From: JBGTBQ01 sp041749275
GTDB lineage: Bacteria > Acidobacteriota > Blastocatellia > Pyrinomonadales > Pyrinomonadaceae
Assembly (NCBI GenBank): GCA_041749275.1
Contig: JBGTBQ010000339.1
Coordinates: 1 to 16,823, forward strand
Direction: 5' to 3'
Length of the DNA: 16,823 nt
A program made the position numbers and the translations under genes. The notes beneath the pieces are model-generated. The model saw only the letters and a list, made by a program, of their open reading frames with translations, did not search any database and was not told the DNA's origin. Each line of letters starts with the position of its first letter. Within the stretch, counting starts at the first letter, position 1. This document shows, piece by piece, positions 7,298-15,028 of this stretch.

Positions 7298-8131
7298 TCA
7301 AAGCTTATCCGTGCGTGGGCTTTCATCGGCAACGTTGCGGCTGGCGGGTGTGCCCGCGAGTGCGGCTCCGATGAGTTGCCGGCTCACGTTGAGGATGAAC
7401 AGCGGGTTGAGGATGACATACCTGCGCCAGAGCCTTTTGGGTTCATGCGCCAGCCGGAAGAGCCATTCGAGGCCATAATCCTGAAGCGCCTGCGGAGCCT
7501 GCGGCAAGGTTCCGGCGTGGAAATCGAAGGCCGCGCCGACGGCAATCAGCGCGGCTTGAATCTTTCCGAGGTGCGCGGCCACCCAGCGCTCCTGACGCGG
7601 GCAACCCCGCCCGACGAAGACGATGCGTGCGCCGGAATCGTTGATCGCGCGGATGTCCGCTTCGTCCTCTTCGGGCGTCGCGTCGCGGAAACGGTCGGCT
7701 TGCGCGCCCGCGATCTCAAGGCCGGGAAACTTCTCAGACAGGTTCCGGCACAGCTTATCGAGAACCTCTGGCCGGCTGCCGTAGAAAAAAACCGGCAGCC
7801 TCTCCGCCGCCGCCGCCTCGCACACCTTCAACGTGAGCGTCGGGCCATAAACGCGATCCTTCAACTCGCGCGCGCCCAGCAGATTCAGCGCCCAGCGCAC
7901 GGGCTGGCCGTCGGGCGCGACCAGTTGGAGCCGGTTGAGCATCGCCGCGAGCACGGGGTCGCGGCGAGCCTCCATCACGCCGTGGACGGCCAGCGCGGTC
8001 ACGCCGAAACTCTGCCGGAGTCTCGCGGCGGAGATGATGGCGGCGACCGCCGAGGCGTAGTCAACCCGGCTGATGTTGACGCCGAGCAGGTTCAGCGTCG
8101 GCGGCAACTTGGGAGCGGCTAGTTGATCCAT
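7298..8131 (-). CDS. WecG/TagA/CpsF-family glycosyltransferase (GT26)
   Basis: Members transfer a sugar, often N-acetylmannosamine or a related sugar, to an undecaprenyl-linked acceptor at the inner face of the cytoplasmic membrane. The protein is 277 aa, normal for the family. Family hallmarks are clear: APDGQPVRWALNLLG (72-86, with Asp74 in the likely catalytic position), VFVGRGCPRQERW (171-183), AVGAAFDFHAG (197-207), and the C-terminal LEWLFRLAHEPKRLWRRYVILNPLF. The start at 8131 is chosen because it begins just before homology starts (LNLLGVNISRVDYASAV). Longer upstream readings run through the epimerase gene and look non-coding. Its ATG overlaps the end of the epimerase gene by 13 bp without a clear ribosome binding site, which suggests translational coupling. 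It is the last gene of the polysaccharide operon and converges on the plus-strand operon with a 17-bp gap. The exact donor sugar cannot be told from sequence. Confidence 0.93.
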   Translation of the reverse strand: MDQLAAPKLPPTLNLLGVNISRVDYASAVAAIISAARLRQSFGVTALAVHGVMEARRDPVLAAMLNRLQLVAPDGQPVRWALNLLGARELKDRVYGPTLTLKVCEAAAAERLPVFFYGSRPEVLDKLCRNLSEKFPGLEIAGAQADRFRDATPEEDEADIRAINDSGARIVFVGRGCPRQERWVAAHLGKIQAALIAVGAAFDFHAGTLPQAPQALQDYGLEWLFRLAHEPKRLWRRYVILNPLFILNVSRQLIGAALAGTPASRNVADESPRTDKL

Positions 8132-9177
8132 CGGTCTTTGTTGGCTTCGTACATCTCCGCGAGGATGTCCGGGACGGTATAGGTGCAACGCCAGCGCGGG
8201 TAGTGGCTCATAAATTTTCTGAGACTGCTGATGTACCAGATGTGATCGCCGACGCGGTTCTCGTCCGTGTGGATAAGCCGCATTCGGTTGCCGGTCAACT
8301 CTTCGCACATCTCGACGGCCTCCAGCAGAGAGCAGTTGCTATGGCGTCCGCCGCCCGCGTTATACGCCTCGCCGCGCCGTGGGCTTTCGATGAACTGCTC
8401 GAACATGCGAACGAGGTCGTAGCTGTGAATGTTGTCGCGCACCTGCTTGCCCTTGTAGCCGAAGACGGTATAGGGCTGACCGGCGACCGCGCACTTCATA
8501 AGGTAGGACAGAAAGCCGTGGAGTTGCGTGCCCGTGTGTCCGGGGCCGGTCAGACATCCCCCGCGAAAGCTGACGGTCGGCATGTCGAAGTAGCGGCCAT
8601 ACTCCTGCGTCAAAATATCGGCGGCCACCTTCGACGCCCCGAAGAGACTGTGCTTGGTCTGGTCAATGCTCATCGTCTCGTCAATGCCATCATAGTATGC
8701 GTGGCTTTCGTCAATCTCCCAACGCTTCTCTTGCTCGACGAGTGGCAGCGAGTTCGGCGTATCGCCATAGACCTTGTTAGTCGAGGTAAAGATGAACGGC
8801 GTTTGCGGGCAGTGCTTTCTCGTCAACTCAAGCAGATTGAGCGTGCCGTTGGCGTTGACGGTGAAATCCGTCTGTACGTCTCTGGCCGCCCAGTCGTGCG
8901 AGGGCTGCGCGGCGGTGTGAATAATCGCTCGCAGGTGTCGAGCGTGCGCTTTGAAGATGTCTTCGATGGCTTCGACGTTTCTGATGTCCACGTCGTGATG
9001 CTCGTAGCGGCTGCCGAGTTCTCTGGACAGCCGCGTGAGATTCCACTTCGTCGAAGCGTCGGGGCCGAAGAAGACCGCGCGCATGTCGTTGTCTATGCCG
9101 ATGATGTCATAGCCTTTGCCGGCAAAGTAGCGAGCCGCTTCGGAGCCGACCAGCCCCGCGCTGCCTGTGATAAGCAT
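8119..9177 (-). CDS. NAD-dependent epimerase/dehydratase, extended SDR, RfbE (CDP-paratose/tyvelose epimerase)-like
   Basis: This is a cytoplasmic nucleotide-sugar modifying enzyme of 352 aa. The N-terminus MLITGSAGLVGSEAARYF carries the GxxGxxG NAD-binding loop (Gly5, Gly8, Gly11), with Asp29 ending beta-2. TSTNKVYGD (131-139) and GKQVRDNIHSYDLV resemble RfbE-type CDP-tyvelose epimerases. The catalytic YxxxK motif reads FGASK (Phe179, Lys183), so the usual Tyr is replaced by Phe. GGCLTGPGHTGTQLHGFLSYL forms the substrate-side region. The start is uncertain: the ATG at 9177 begins the Rossmann strand directly; a TTG at 9183 has GGAGG (plus 9192-9196) at better spacing; an ATG at 9198 adds seven residues. 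It lies 45 bp after the dehydratase gene and overlaps the downstream GT26 gene. The sugar product is unknown. Confidence 0.88.
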   Translation of the reverse strand: MLITGSAGLVGSEAARYFAGKGYDIIGIDNDMRAVFFGPDASTKWNLTRLSRELGSRYEHHDVDIRNVEAIEDIFKAHARHLRAIIHTAAQPSHDWAARDVQTDFTVNANGTLNLLELTRKHCPQTPFIFTSTNKVYGDTPNSLPLVEQEKRWEIDESHAYYDGIDETMSIDQTKHSLFGASKVAADILTQEYGRYFDMPTVSFRGGCLTGPGHTGTQLHGFLSYLMKCAVAGQPYTVFGYKGKQVRDNIHSYDLVRMFEQFIESPRRGEAYNAGGGRHSNCSLLEAVEMCEELTGNRMRLIHTDENRVGDHIWYISSLRKFMSHYPRWRCTYTVPDILAEMYEANKDRWIN

Positions 9178-9222
9178 CTTCAAGACCGCATCCTCCATGA
9201 ACGATTGAAAGCACGCATCCGC

Positions 9223-11337
9223 TCAAACTCCGCCGCCGTCGCGTTGATAACCAAAAGCCGGCGTTTTGTTCTCTTCCGCTTTTTCGGTAAACGAGACTGA
9301 TGGAGGCTCGACATCCGCGCCCATCGCCGGGTCTGTCTCGTCGGCGGGGGTGATGGCGACTCCGAGCTGCGCCTCCGGCAACAGCGAGCCGAGGAACTGG
9401 CGAATCTCTTCGGGAGAGCCGCTGGCCGAGAGTTGCTCAAGCCGCTCAAGCGCCGCGCTGATTTCCGCTTCCGGGTAAGTGGCAATCCTGCCGATGAGAA
9501 TTTTCGGATGGCGCGTCTGGGCGACGCTCTCGCCTTTCGTGTCAAGCTCCTCGAAAAGTTTTTCGCCGGGACGCGGGCCGGTGAAGATGACCTCGATGTC
9601 CTCGAACGGCTTCAGTCCGGAGAGCGTGATCGTATCTTTGGCAAGTTCCAGAATGCTGATCGGCTCGCCCATGTCGAGTATGAAAATCTCGCCGCCCGCG
9701 CCCATCGCGCCCGCCTGCAAGACCAACTGCGACGCTTCGGGAATCGTCATGAAATAACGGAGCATCCCCGGATGCGTGACCGTCACCGGCCCGCCTTTGT
9801 TGATCTGCTCCTGAAAAATCGGGATGACCGAGCCGGTCGAGCCGATCACGTTGCCGAAGCGGACGGCCACGTAGCGCGTCTCGTAGCGCCGGTCGAGCCA
9901 CTGAATCGCCAACTCCGCCACGCGCTTCGACGCTCCCATAATCGAAGACGGACGCACCGCTTTGTCCGTCGAGATGAGGACGAAGGTTTCGACGCCGTGC
10001 CTGCCCGCCAGCTCGCCGAGCAGACGCGTGGCGAGCGTGTTGTTCCTCAACGCTTCGTGCGGGTTCAGCTCCATCATCGGCACGTGCTTGTGCGCCGCGG
10101 CGTGGAAGATTACCCGCGGGCGGTATGTTTCAAAGATGCGGCGCATCCGCCCCTCGTCGCGGACATCCGCGACGAGGGGGACGATGCGCGTTCCGTTGCC
10201 GTTCGTCGAAAGTTCGTGGTGAATCTGAAAGAGGGCGGGTTCGGCGCGCTCGACCAGCAGGATTTCAGATGGGGCGAATCTCGCCGCCTGCCGGACGATC
10301 TCCGCGCCTATCGAGCCGCCCGCGCCCGTCACCATCACGACCTTGCCGCCGAGCAGACGCGCGAGGTTCCCCTCTTCGAGATGCACCGGCTCGCGTCCGA
10401 GCAGGTCTTCGATCCGAACGTCGCGCGTCCGGCTGACGCTCACGCTGCCCCGCAGAATCTCGGAGAGGCCGGGGATGACCCGAACCTTGACCGGGATGCT
10501 CTCGCAGATTTCGACGATGCGCCGGAACTGCTGGCGCGAGCCGTGCACCATGCTGATGACCACGTGATCTATCGCGTGCTCACGCACCAATCGCGGTAGC
10601 TCCGAGGTCGTGCCGAGGACGCGGACGCCGCTGATGACCGTCTGCTGTATCTGTTGGTTGTCGTCAACGAACCCCGCGACCGAGAGGTCGAGGTCGCCGC
10701 GTCCCTGTATTTCGCGCGCCGTCATCATTCCGGCGTGTCCGGCCCCGACGAGCAGAATCGGGCGCTTCCGCCTTTTCGCCGTCTCGTCCGTGCTCTTTCT
10801 TTTCTCCTGCATCTCGAACGCCGCGCGCCGCAACACGCGCAGCCCGAGCAGGCCGCCGAAGGCGAGCACCGTATTCATCGAGACGACGGAGAGCGGCACG
10901 CGCAACATTTCAAGCTCGTCGGGGAGCGTCTGCGACAGCACGACGAGCGGGATCATCGAGATGCCCGCCGCCACGACGAAGCCCCTCGCTTCGGGCAGAC
11001 CCGTATACCGCCAGACGAAACGATTGACCCCCGCCAGCCGCAGCGCGACGAACTGGATGCACACCACGAGCGGAAGCTCAACGAGCGCGTCGCGCAATAC
11101 GTGGCCGGGAACCGAGAAGTCGAACTTCAACTTGTAGGCGAGCAGAAAAGCGAGGATTAAAAACAGCACGTCGGTCAGGTCCCGTAGCCGCTGCTTGGCG
11201 AGCTTCGAGGGCTTCCAGCGAAAGCCGCGCGCCGCCGCCGGAGTCGCGGCGGGTTGCGCTCCGCGCACGACCTCCTGTCCGCCGTTCGCGTCCGGGCGGA
11301 TGCTGGATAACTCGGAATTTAAAAACTCAGCGGGCAT
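9223..11337 (-). CDS. FlaA1/CapD/WbpM-type membrane nucleotide-sugar 4,6-dehydratase
   Basis: Enzymes of this type convert UDP-N-acetylglucosamine or similar donors to 4-keto-6-deoxy sugars for capsule or O-antigen synthesis. The protein is 704 aa. Four predicted membrane segments lie within residues about 52-170 (DVLFLILAFLLAYKL, LVVCIQFVALRLAG, FVVAAGISMIPLVVL, VVSMNTVLAFGGLLGLRVL). A first Rossmann domain starts at ILLVGAGHAGMMTAREI (194-210). The catalytic SDR domain starts at VMVTGAGGSIGAEIV (334-348) and contains HAAAHKHVPMMELNP and ISTDKAVRPSSIMGASKR (455-472). Met467 and Lys471 give the Met-xxx-Lys variant (SMK triad) typical of this dehydratase group. GPRPGEKLFEEL is the usual C-terminal signature. 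Residues about 655-704 are a poorly structured acidic tail. The start at 11337 overlaps the aminotransferase stop by 11 bp and has a weak GGAAG upstream. The neighbouring DegT aminotransferase is the expected next enzyme. Confidence 0.95.
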   Translation of the reverse strand: MPAEFLNSELSSIRPDANGGQEVVRGAQPAATPAAARGFRWKPSKLAKQRLRDLTDVLFLILAFLLAYKLKFDFSVPGHVLRDALVELPLVVCIQFVALRLAGVNRFVWRYTGLPEARGFVVAAGISMIPLVVLSQTLPDELEMLRVPLSVVSMNTVLAFGGLLGLRVLRRAAFEMQEKRKSTDETAKRRKRPILLVGAGHAGMMTAREIQGRGDLDLSVAGFVDDNQQIQQTVISGVRVLGTTSELPRLVREHAIDHVVISMVHGSRQQFRRIVEICESIPVKVRVIPGLSEILRGSVSVSRTRDVRIEDLLGREPVHLEEGNLARLLGGKVVMVTGAGGSIGAEIVRQAARFAPSEILLVERAEPALFQIHHELSTNGNGTRIVPLVADVRDEGRMRRIFETYRPRVIFHAAAHKHVPMMELNPHEALRNNTLATRLLGELAGRHGVETFVLISTDKAVRPSSIMGASKRVAELAIQWLDRRYETRYVAVRFGNVIGSTGSVIPIFQEQINKGGPVTVTHPGMLRYFMTIPEASQLVLQAGAMGAGGEIFILDMGEPISILELAKDTITLSGLKPFEDIEVIFTGPRPGEKLFEELDTKGESVAQTRHPKILIGRIATYPEAEISAALERLEQLSASGSPEEIRQFLGSLLPEAQLGVAITPADETDPAMGADVEPPSVSFTEKAEENKTPAFGYQRDGGGV

Positions 11338-12556
11338 ACTTCCGGCAGAGGTTTCTGACCGTGCGAACGACGTGCTCGGTCTCCTCGCGCGTCATCCCGG
11401 AGAAGATCGGCAGACTGAGAAGCCGCTGCCACATGGCGGTCGCCACGGGAAAATCTTCAGGCCGCCAACCGTAAGTCTCGATGTAATACGGATGCAGATG
11501 GAGAGGCCGCCAGTGAACCGAGCATCCGACGCCGCTCCGCTTCAACTCGACGATGAACTCGTCCCGGTCAATGGACAAACGCTCAAGCCGCAGCTTGACG
11601 GGGAACAGGTGACGGGAGTGGACTCGATTATCATCTTCCGGCGGCAACTCGATCTCGGCCACGTCGCGCAACGCTTCCGCGTAGAAATGCGCGAGGCTCT
11701 CGCGCTCTTGTCGCATCCGTTCGGCGCGTGCGAGTTGGTGGATGCCGATAGCGGCGGCGATGTCCGTCAGGTTGTATTTGAAACCCGGCGCGACGATGCG
11801 ATAGTCCCAACCGCCGCCCGCGTACCTGTGCCATGCGTCGTGCGACAGCCCGTGCAGCGACATCAACCGCATCCGTTCGGCCAGCTCCACGCTCTCGGTG
11901 ACGGCCATTCCGCCCTCGCCCGTCGTGATGGTCTTGTTCGCGTAGAACGAAAAACAGGTCACATCGGCGGTGGCTTCGCCGCAACGCTGCCAGCGCCCTT
12001 CCGGCTCGCTCCGCCATGCGGCGGGGAAAGCGTGCGCGGCGTCTTCGACGATCCACAACCCTCTCTCGACGGCGCACGCGCGCACGGCGTCAACGTCCAT
12101 CATCAATCCGCCGACATGCACCGGCATGACGCCGACCACGTTGGCCGCGCCGTCCACGCCGCTCAAAATTCGTCCGCTCGCCAACTGTTCCAACTTTCTC
12201 GCCACGTCCGCCAGCTCCATGTTCCCCGAAGCCGGATCGCAGTCCACGAGAATCGGCGTCGCCCCCATGTAGCGCACGACCTCGGCGGTCGCGGCGAAAG
12301 TCATCGTCGGGACGAGCACGGACTGCCCGGCCTTGAGGCCGAGGGCTTCGACCGCGAGATGCAACGCCGCCGTGCATGAGTTGAGCGCGACGGCATGAGC
12401 AGCGCCCACCGCCGCGGCGAAGTCGGTCTCGAACTTCCGCACGCGCGGCCCCGTGGTGAGCCAGCCCGAAACGAGAGCCTCCGCCACCTCGTTGATTTCT
12501 TCCCGACCGAGCGCCGGGCGAAAATATGGAACCTCAAGCGACGCCAACCCGCACAT
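11327..12556 (-). CDS. DegT/DnrJ/EryC1/StrS-family PLP-dependent sugar aminotransferase
   Basis: It transfers an amino group to a 4-keto (or 3-keto) nucleotide sugar, probably the product of the adjacent dehydratase. The protein is 409 aa, close to the family norm. VPYFRPALGREEINEVAEAL and GWLTTGPRVRKFE form the N-terminal substrate/PLP region. NSCTAALHLAVEALGL binds phosphate. VEDAAHAFPA carries the PLP-ring Asp172, and SFYANKTITTGEGG carries the internal aldimine Lys208. KYNLTDIAAAIGIHQL follows, as in the family. The start is the ATG at 12556, preceded by GAGAG a few bases upstream; a GTG at 12568 would add four residues. It overlaps the upstream glycosyltransferase by 23 bp and the downstream dehydratase by 11 bp. 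Which amino sugar is made cannot be decided. Confidence 0.94.
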   Translation of the reverse strand: MCGLASLEVPYFRPALGREEINEVAEALVSGWLTTGPRVRKFETDFAAAVGAAHAVALNSCTAALHLAVEALGLKAGQSVLVPTMTFAATAEVVRYMGATPILVDCDPASGNMELADVARKLEQLASGRILSGVDGAANVVGVMPVHVGGLMMDVDAVRACAVERGLWIVEDAAHAFPAAWRSEPEGRWQRCGEATADVTCFSFYANKTITTGEGGMAVTESVELAERMRLMSLHGLSHDAWHRYAGGGWDYRIVAPGFKYNLTDIAAAIGIHQLARAERMRQERESLAHFYAEALRDVAEIELPPEDDNRVHSRHLFPVKLRLERLSIDRDEFIVELKRSGVGCSVHWRPLHLHPYYIETYGWRPEDFPVATAMWQRLLSLPIFSGMTREETEHVVRTVRNLCRKYAR

Positions 12557-13709
12557 CCTTTCTCTCACGGCTATCGGTCGCGCACGCTCCGCTCCCGCCC
12601 GCCGCTACTTCGAGCACGACCTCTCGCGTCTTATCCAGATATTTCTCGACCGTGAAATTGTCGAGATACCGCTGCCTGCCCTTGCGAGCCATGCGCGCGC
12701 GCAGCCCCGCGTCGTCCAGCAACTCTTCGAGACGCCGGGCGATTGCCGGAGCGTTTTTGACTTCCACCAGAAACCCCGTCTCGCCATCCTCCACCACGTC
12801 CGGGATGCCGCGCCAGTTGGTCGAGACGACCGGCATCTCGAACATCATCGCTTCGACCAGCACGTTGCCGAACGACTCCGAAGGATAGAAGGATGGGAAG
12901 CAGAAGATGTCCGCGTCGCGGTAGAGCGCCCACTTCTCATCGTCGAGCCGGCGGCCACAAAACTCGACGCAATCGCTCACCCCGCCTTCCTCGCACTCGC
13001 GCACAATCCGCCGCCGGTACTCTTCCGAGGTGAATTCGCCGACGACGCGGACGAGAAACTTCCGCCCGCGCGCTTTCAGCAGCCGCGCCGCTTCGACCAG
13101 CACGCCGACGCCCTTATCCTCTCGCACCAGCCCGACGAACAGAATCACCGGCGCGTCGTTCGGCGCTCTCCCGTCGCGGAACCTCTCGAACTGGTCGGGC
13201 CAGCCGTTCGGCACGGTGTAGATGCTCCTTGCTCTGACGAAAGCCCCGTCGGGCGGATTGAGCGGCGACTTCTGAATCGCGGCGTCCGGGTAATAGAAGG
13301 CGCTTTTGAAGAGACGAAAGAGCACGCCCTTCCACTTCGAGACCGTCTCGGAGAGTCCGCTGGCATGAAAGACGAGAATCAGTTTACGTCCGGTGCGGCG
13401 AAGCACGAGCAGCGTCACGATGTCTCGCAACAGCGGGACGGTATCAGCGCCCGGCGGGTAGTAGATGACATCAATGCGATGACGGTAGATTTTATAGACG
13501 CTCTCAAAAATCACGCGGATGAGGTGGAACAACTTTCTCACTCTGAACTTGCCGATCTCGCCGGTCGCGCGCGAGTAGTTCATCCGCACGTGCGTGATGC
13601 GGATGTCCGGGTACTCGGCCTTGACCAGATTCTCGATGGAGAGCATCTGCCCCACGTAAGGCGGCGGCGTCTGCCCGATGATTAAGAGGTTGACTTTTCG
13701 CATGGACAT
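12534..13709 (-). CDS. Glycosyltransferase family 4 (GT-B fold)
   Basis: This is a cytoplasmic retaining glycosyltransferase that should add one sugar to the growing lipid-linked unit. The protein is 391 aa. The N-terminal domain starts LLIIGQTPPPYVGQMLSIENL (8-28), with a glycine-containing loop. The C-terminal nucleotide-binding domain starts VILFVGLVREDKGVGVLVEAARLL (188-211). The E-x7-E signature lies in YPSESFGNVLVEAM (Glu278 and Glu286), and WRGIPDVVEDGETGFLV follows. The start at 13709 is firm: GGGAGG sits 5 nt upstream, and the ATG shares one base with the stop of the O-antigen ligase gene (TGATG arrangement). Longer readings to 14006 run into that membrane gene. The last 25 residues are hydrophilic and unlike the family core. 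Donor and acceptor are unknown. Confidence 0.94.
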   Translation of the reverse strand: MSMRKVNLLIIGQTPPPYVGQMLSIENLVKAEYPDIRITHVRMNYSRATGEIGKFRVRKLFHLIRVIFESVYKIYRHRIDVIYYPPGADTVPLLRDIVTLLVLRRTGRKLILVFHASGLSETVSKWKGVLFRLFKSAFYYPDAAIQKSPLNPPDGAFVRARSIYTVPNGWPDQFERFRDGRAPNDAPVILFVGLVREDKGVGVLVEAARLLKARGRKFLVRVVGEFTSEEYRRRIVRECEEGGVSDCVEFCGRRLDDEKWALYRDADIFCFPSFYPSESFGNVLVEAMMFEMPVVSTNWRGIPDVVEDGETGFLVEVKNAPAIARRLEELLDDAGLRARMARKGRQRYLDNFTVEKYLDKTREVVLEVAAGGSGACATDSRERKDVRVGVA

Positions 13710-13720
13710 CAAAGCCTCCC
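13709..13720 (-). promoter_or_regulatory. Ribosome binding site and TGATG stop-start junction for the second GT4
   Basis: GGGAGG (plus 13715-13720) lies 5 nt before the ATG at 13709. The preceding TGA and this ATG share one base. This fixes the start and points to translational re-initiation after the O-antigen ligase/polymerase gene. Confidence 0.75.
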
Positions 13721-15028
13721 TCCGCCCGCCGGCGACCTCTGCTCCGTGCTGCGCGCCCGCGCGCCCTCCGAGCGGGCGTTCAGCGCAGCGACGACAATCA
13801 CGAACATGGGCAGACCCGCATAGAAGAAGAGCGGGTTCAACATGCCCTGTATCAAAGTGTAGATGGTGACTCCCATCAGGAGGCCGTTCTTCGTTCTCAG
13901 AATCAATCTGAAAAGATAAGCGACGAAGGCGAGGAGCATGAGCAGCCCGACGATGCCGGTCGTCAGAAACACTTCGAGAAACGAGTTGTGCGCGTGCCCG
14001 CCCCATGAAAAATCTTTGACGAGAAGGTAGCGGGAAGCGTAGTAGCCGCAGCCGATGATCGGATTACTACTGATGTGCTCAATCGTCTTCGTCCACAGCT
14101 CCGTCCTTGAGTTGAGCGTGTAAACGTCTTCGGTGAGCAACGGGGGGACGGCTTTCACGAGCGAGTCCTGCACGAACATCCCGACCGCCAGACAGAGCGA
14201 GATGATGAGCGTCGCGGCGACGGCCCGCACGTCGTTGCGCCGCATCCGCAACACGGCCATCGCGCCGAGGGCGATGAGCAAGCCCACGGTCGGCCCCCGC
14301 GCGGACGCCAGCCACAGCAGAAACAGCAGCGCGGGGAAGAGCAGCGCTTTCATCGTCAACTTCAACTTCGACGCCGCGAGGGAGATCAACGCGAGCGCGA
14401 GGAAGTCAGCCGTCAACAGCGGGTGCGCGTAGGCGAGGATGAGCCGGGGTCTTTCGAGCGAAGGCTCTTCGCCCACAACTTCCAGCGGCAGCGCCGCGTC
14501 GCTTGTGTCGGGCAGCAGCATTCCCCAGATGAAAAGGTTCGCAAGCAGGAGTCCGCCGATGACCGCCGCCAGCGAAAGCGCCAGCCCCCGCTCCAACTCG
14601 CCGGGCGCGGCCTGCGTGCGCGCGGCGTGCGACACGGCCAGCGCCGCCCCCAACGTGATGAGCCACAGTTCGGCGCTCTTGGCGATGGTCAAAAACGGAT
14701 TGGGCGACCAGATGGAAGAGAGCACGGCCCAGAAAGTGAACAGGCTTACCAGCAGAAACGGAGCCGCCGTCGGCTCAAACGAGAGAGAACGTTTTGTTTT
14801 AGCGTAGAGCGCCAGCAACACCACGCCCGCGAAAATCAGCCCGTACTCGATTGCGCCGCGCGTGGTCAAGCCGCCACCCTCAAGCACGTCAACCGGCGGC
14901 ACGAGCGGCACGAACGCGAGAGCGAGCATCGTCAGCGAGACGAACAGCACGAGAGCGCCGGACGACCAGAACCTCTCGGCGGACGACACTCCGATGAAAC
15001 TCGCATCGAACTGGCTAGAGCGCTGCAT
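13709..15028 (-). CDS. O-antigen ligase / polymerase-like (Wzy_C) integral membrane protein
   Basis: This inner-membrane protein would polymerise or ligate polysaccharide repeat units on the periplasmic side. The protein is 439 aa with about 11-12 predicted membrane segments, for example residues 26-42, 62-76, 90-105, 116-133, 150-170, 226-242, 267-285, 354-372 and 400-416. Between the later segments lies a large periplasmic-type loop with LNSRTELWTKTIEHISSNP and GYYASR...GGHAHNSFLEV (345-352 core). This is the Wzy_C/WaaL signature with the conserved His-x-His-Asn region. WaaL ligases and Wzy polymerases cannot be told apart by sequence; placement between glycosyltransferases in a Wzx-containing locus favours a polymerase. 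The start at 15028 overlaps the upstream glycosyltransferase by 14 bp with no strong ribosome binding site. Confidence 0.9.
   Translation of the reverse strand: MQRSSQFDASFIGVSSAERFWSSGALVLFVSLTMLALAFVPLVPPVDVLEGGGLTTRGAIEYGLIFAGVVLLALYAKTKRSLSFEPTAAPFLLVSLFTFWAVLSSIWSPNPFLTIAKSAELWLITLGAALAVSHAARTQAAPGELERGLALSLAAVIGGLLLANLFIWGMLLPDTSDAALPLEVVGEEPSLERPRLILAYAHPLLTADFLALALISLAASKLKLTMKALLFPALLFLLWLASARGPTVGLLIALGAMAVLRMRRNDVRAVAATLIISLCLAVGMFVQDSLVKAVPPLLTEDVYTLNSRTELWTKTIEHISSNPIIGCGYYASRYLLVKDFSWGGHAHNSFLEVFLTTGIVGLLMLLAFVAYLFRLILRTKNGLLMGVTIYTLIQGMLNPLFFYAGLPMFVIVVAALNARSEGARARSTEQRSPAGGGRL

Noticed and set aside
8132..8308. N-terminal extension of the GT26 gene up to 8308
   Set aside because: The extra 59 residues are a shadow of the epimerase gene with Arg/His/Pro-rich sequence; family homology begins just after 8131.
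13710..14006. N-terminal extension of the second GT4 up to 14006
   Set aside because: The extra 99 residues lie over the O-antigen ligase/polymerase gene and look non-coding; a strong ribosome binding site places the start at 13709.
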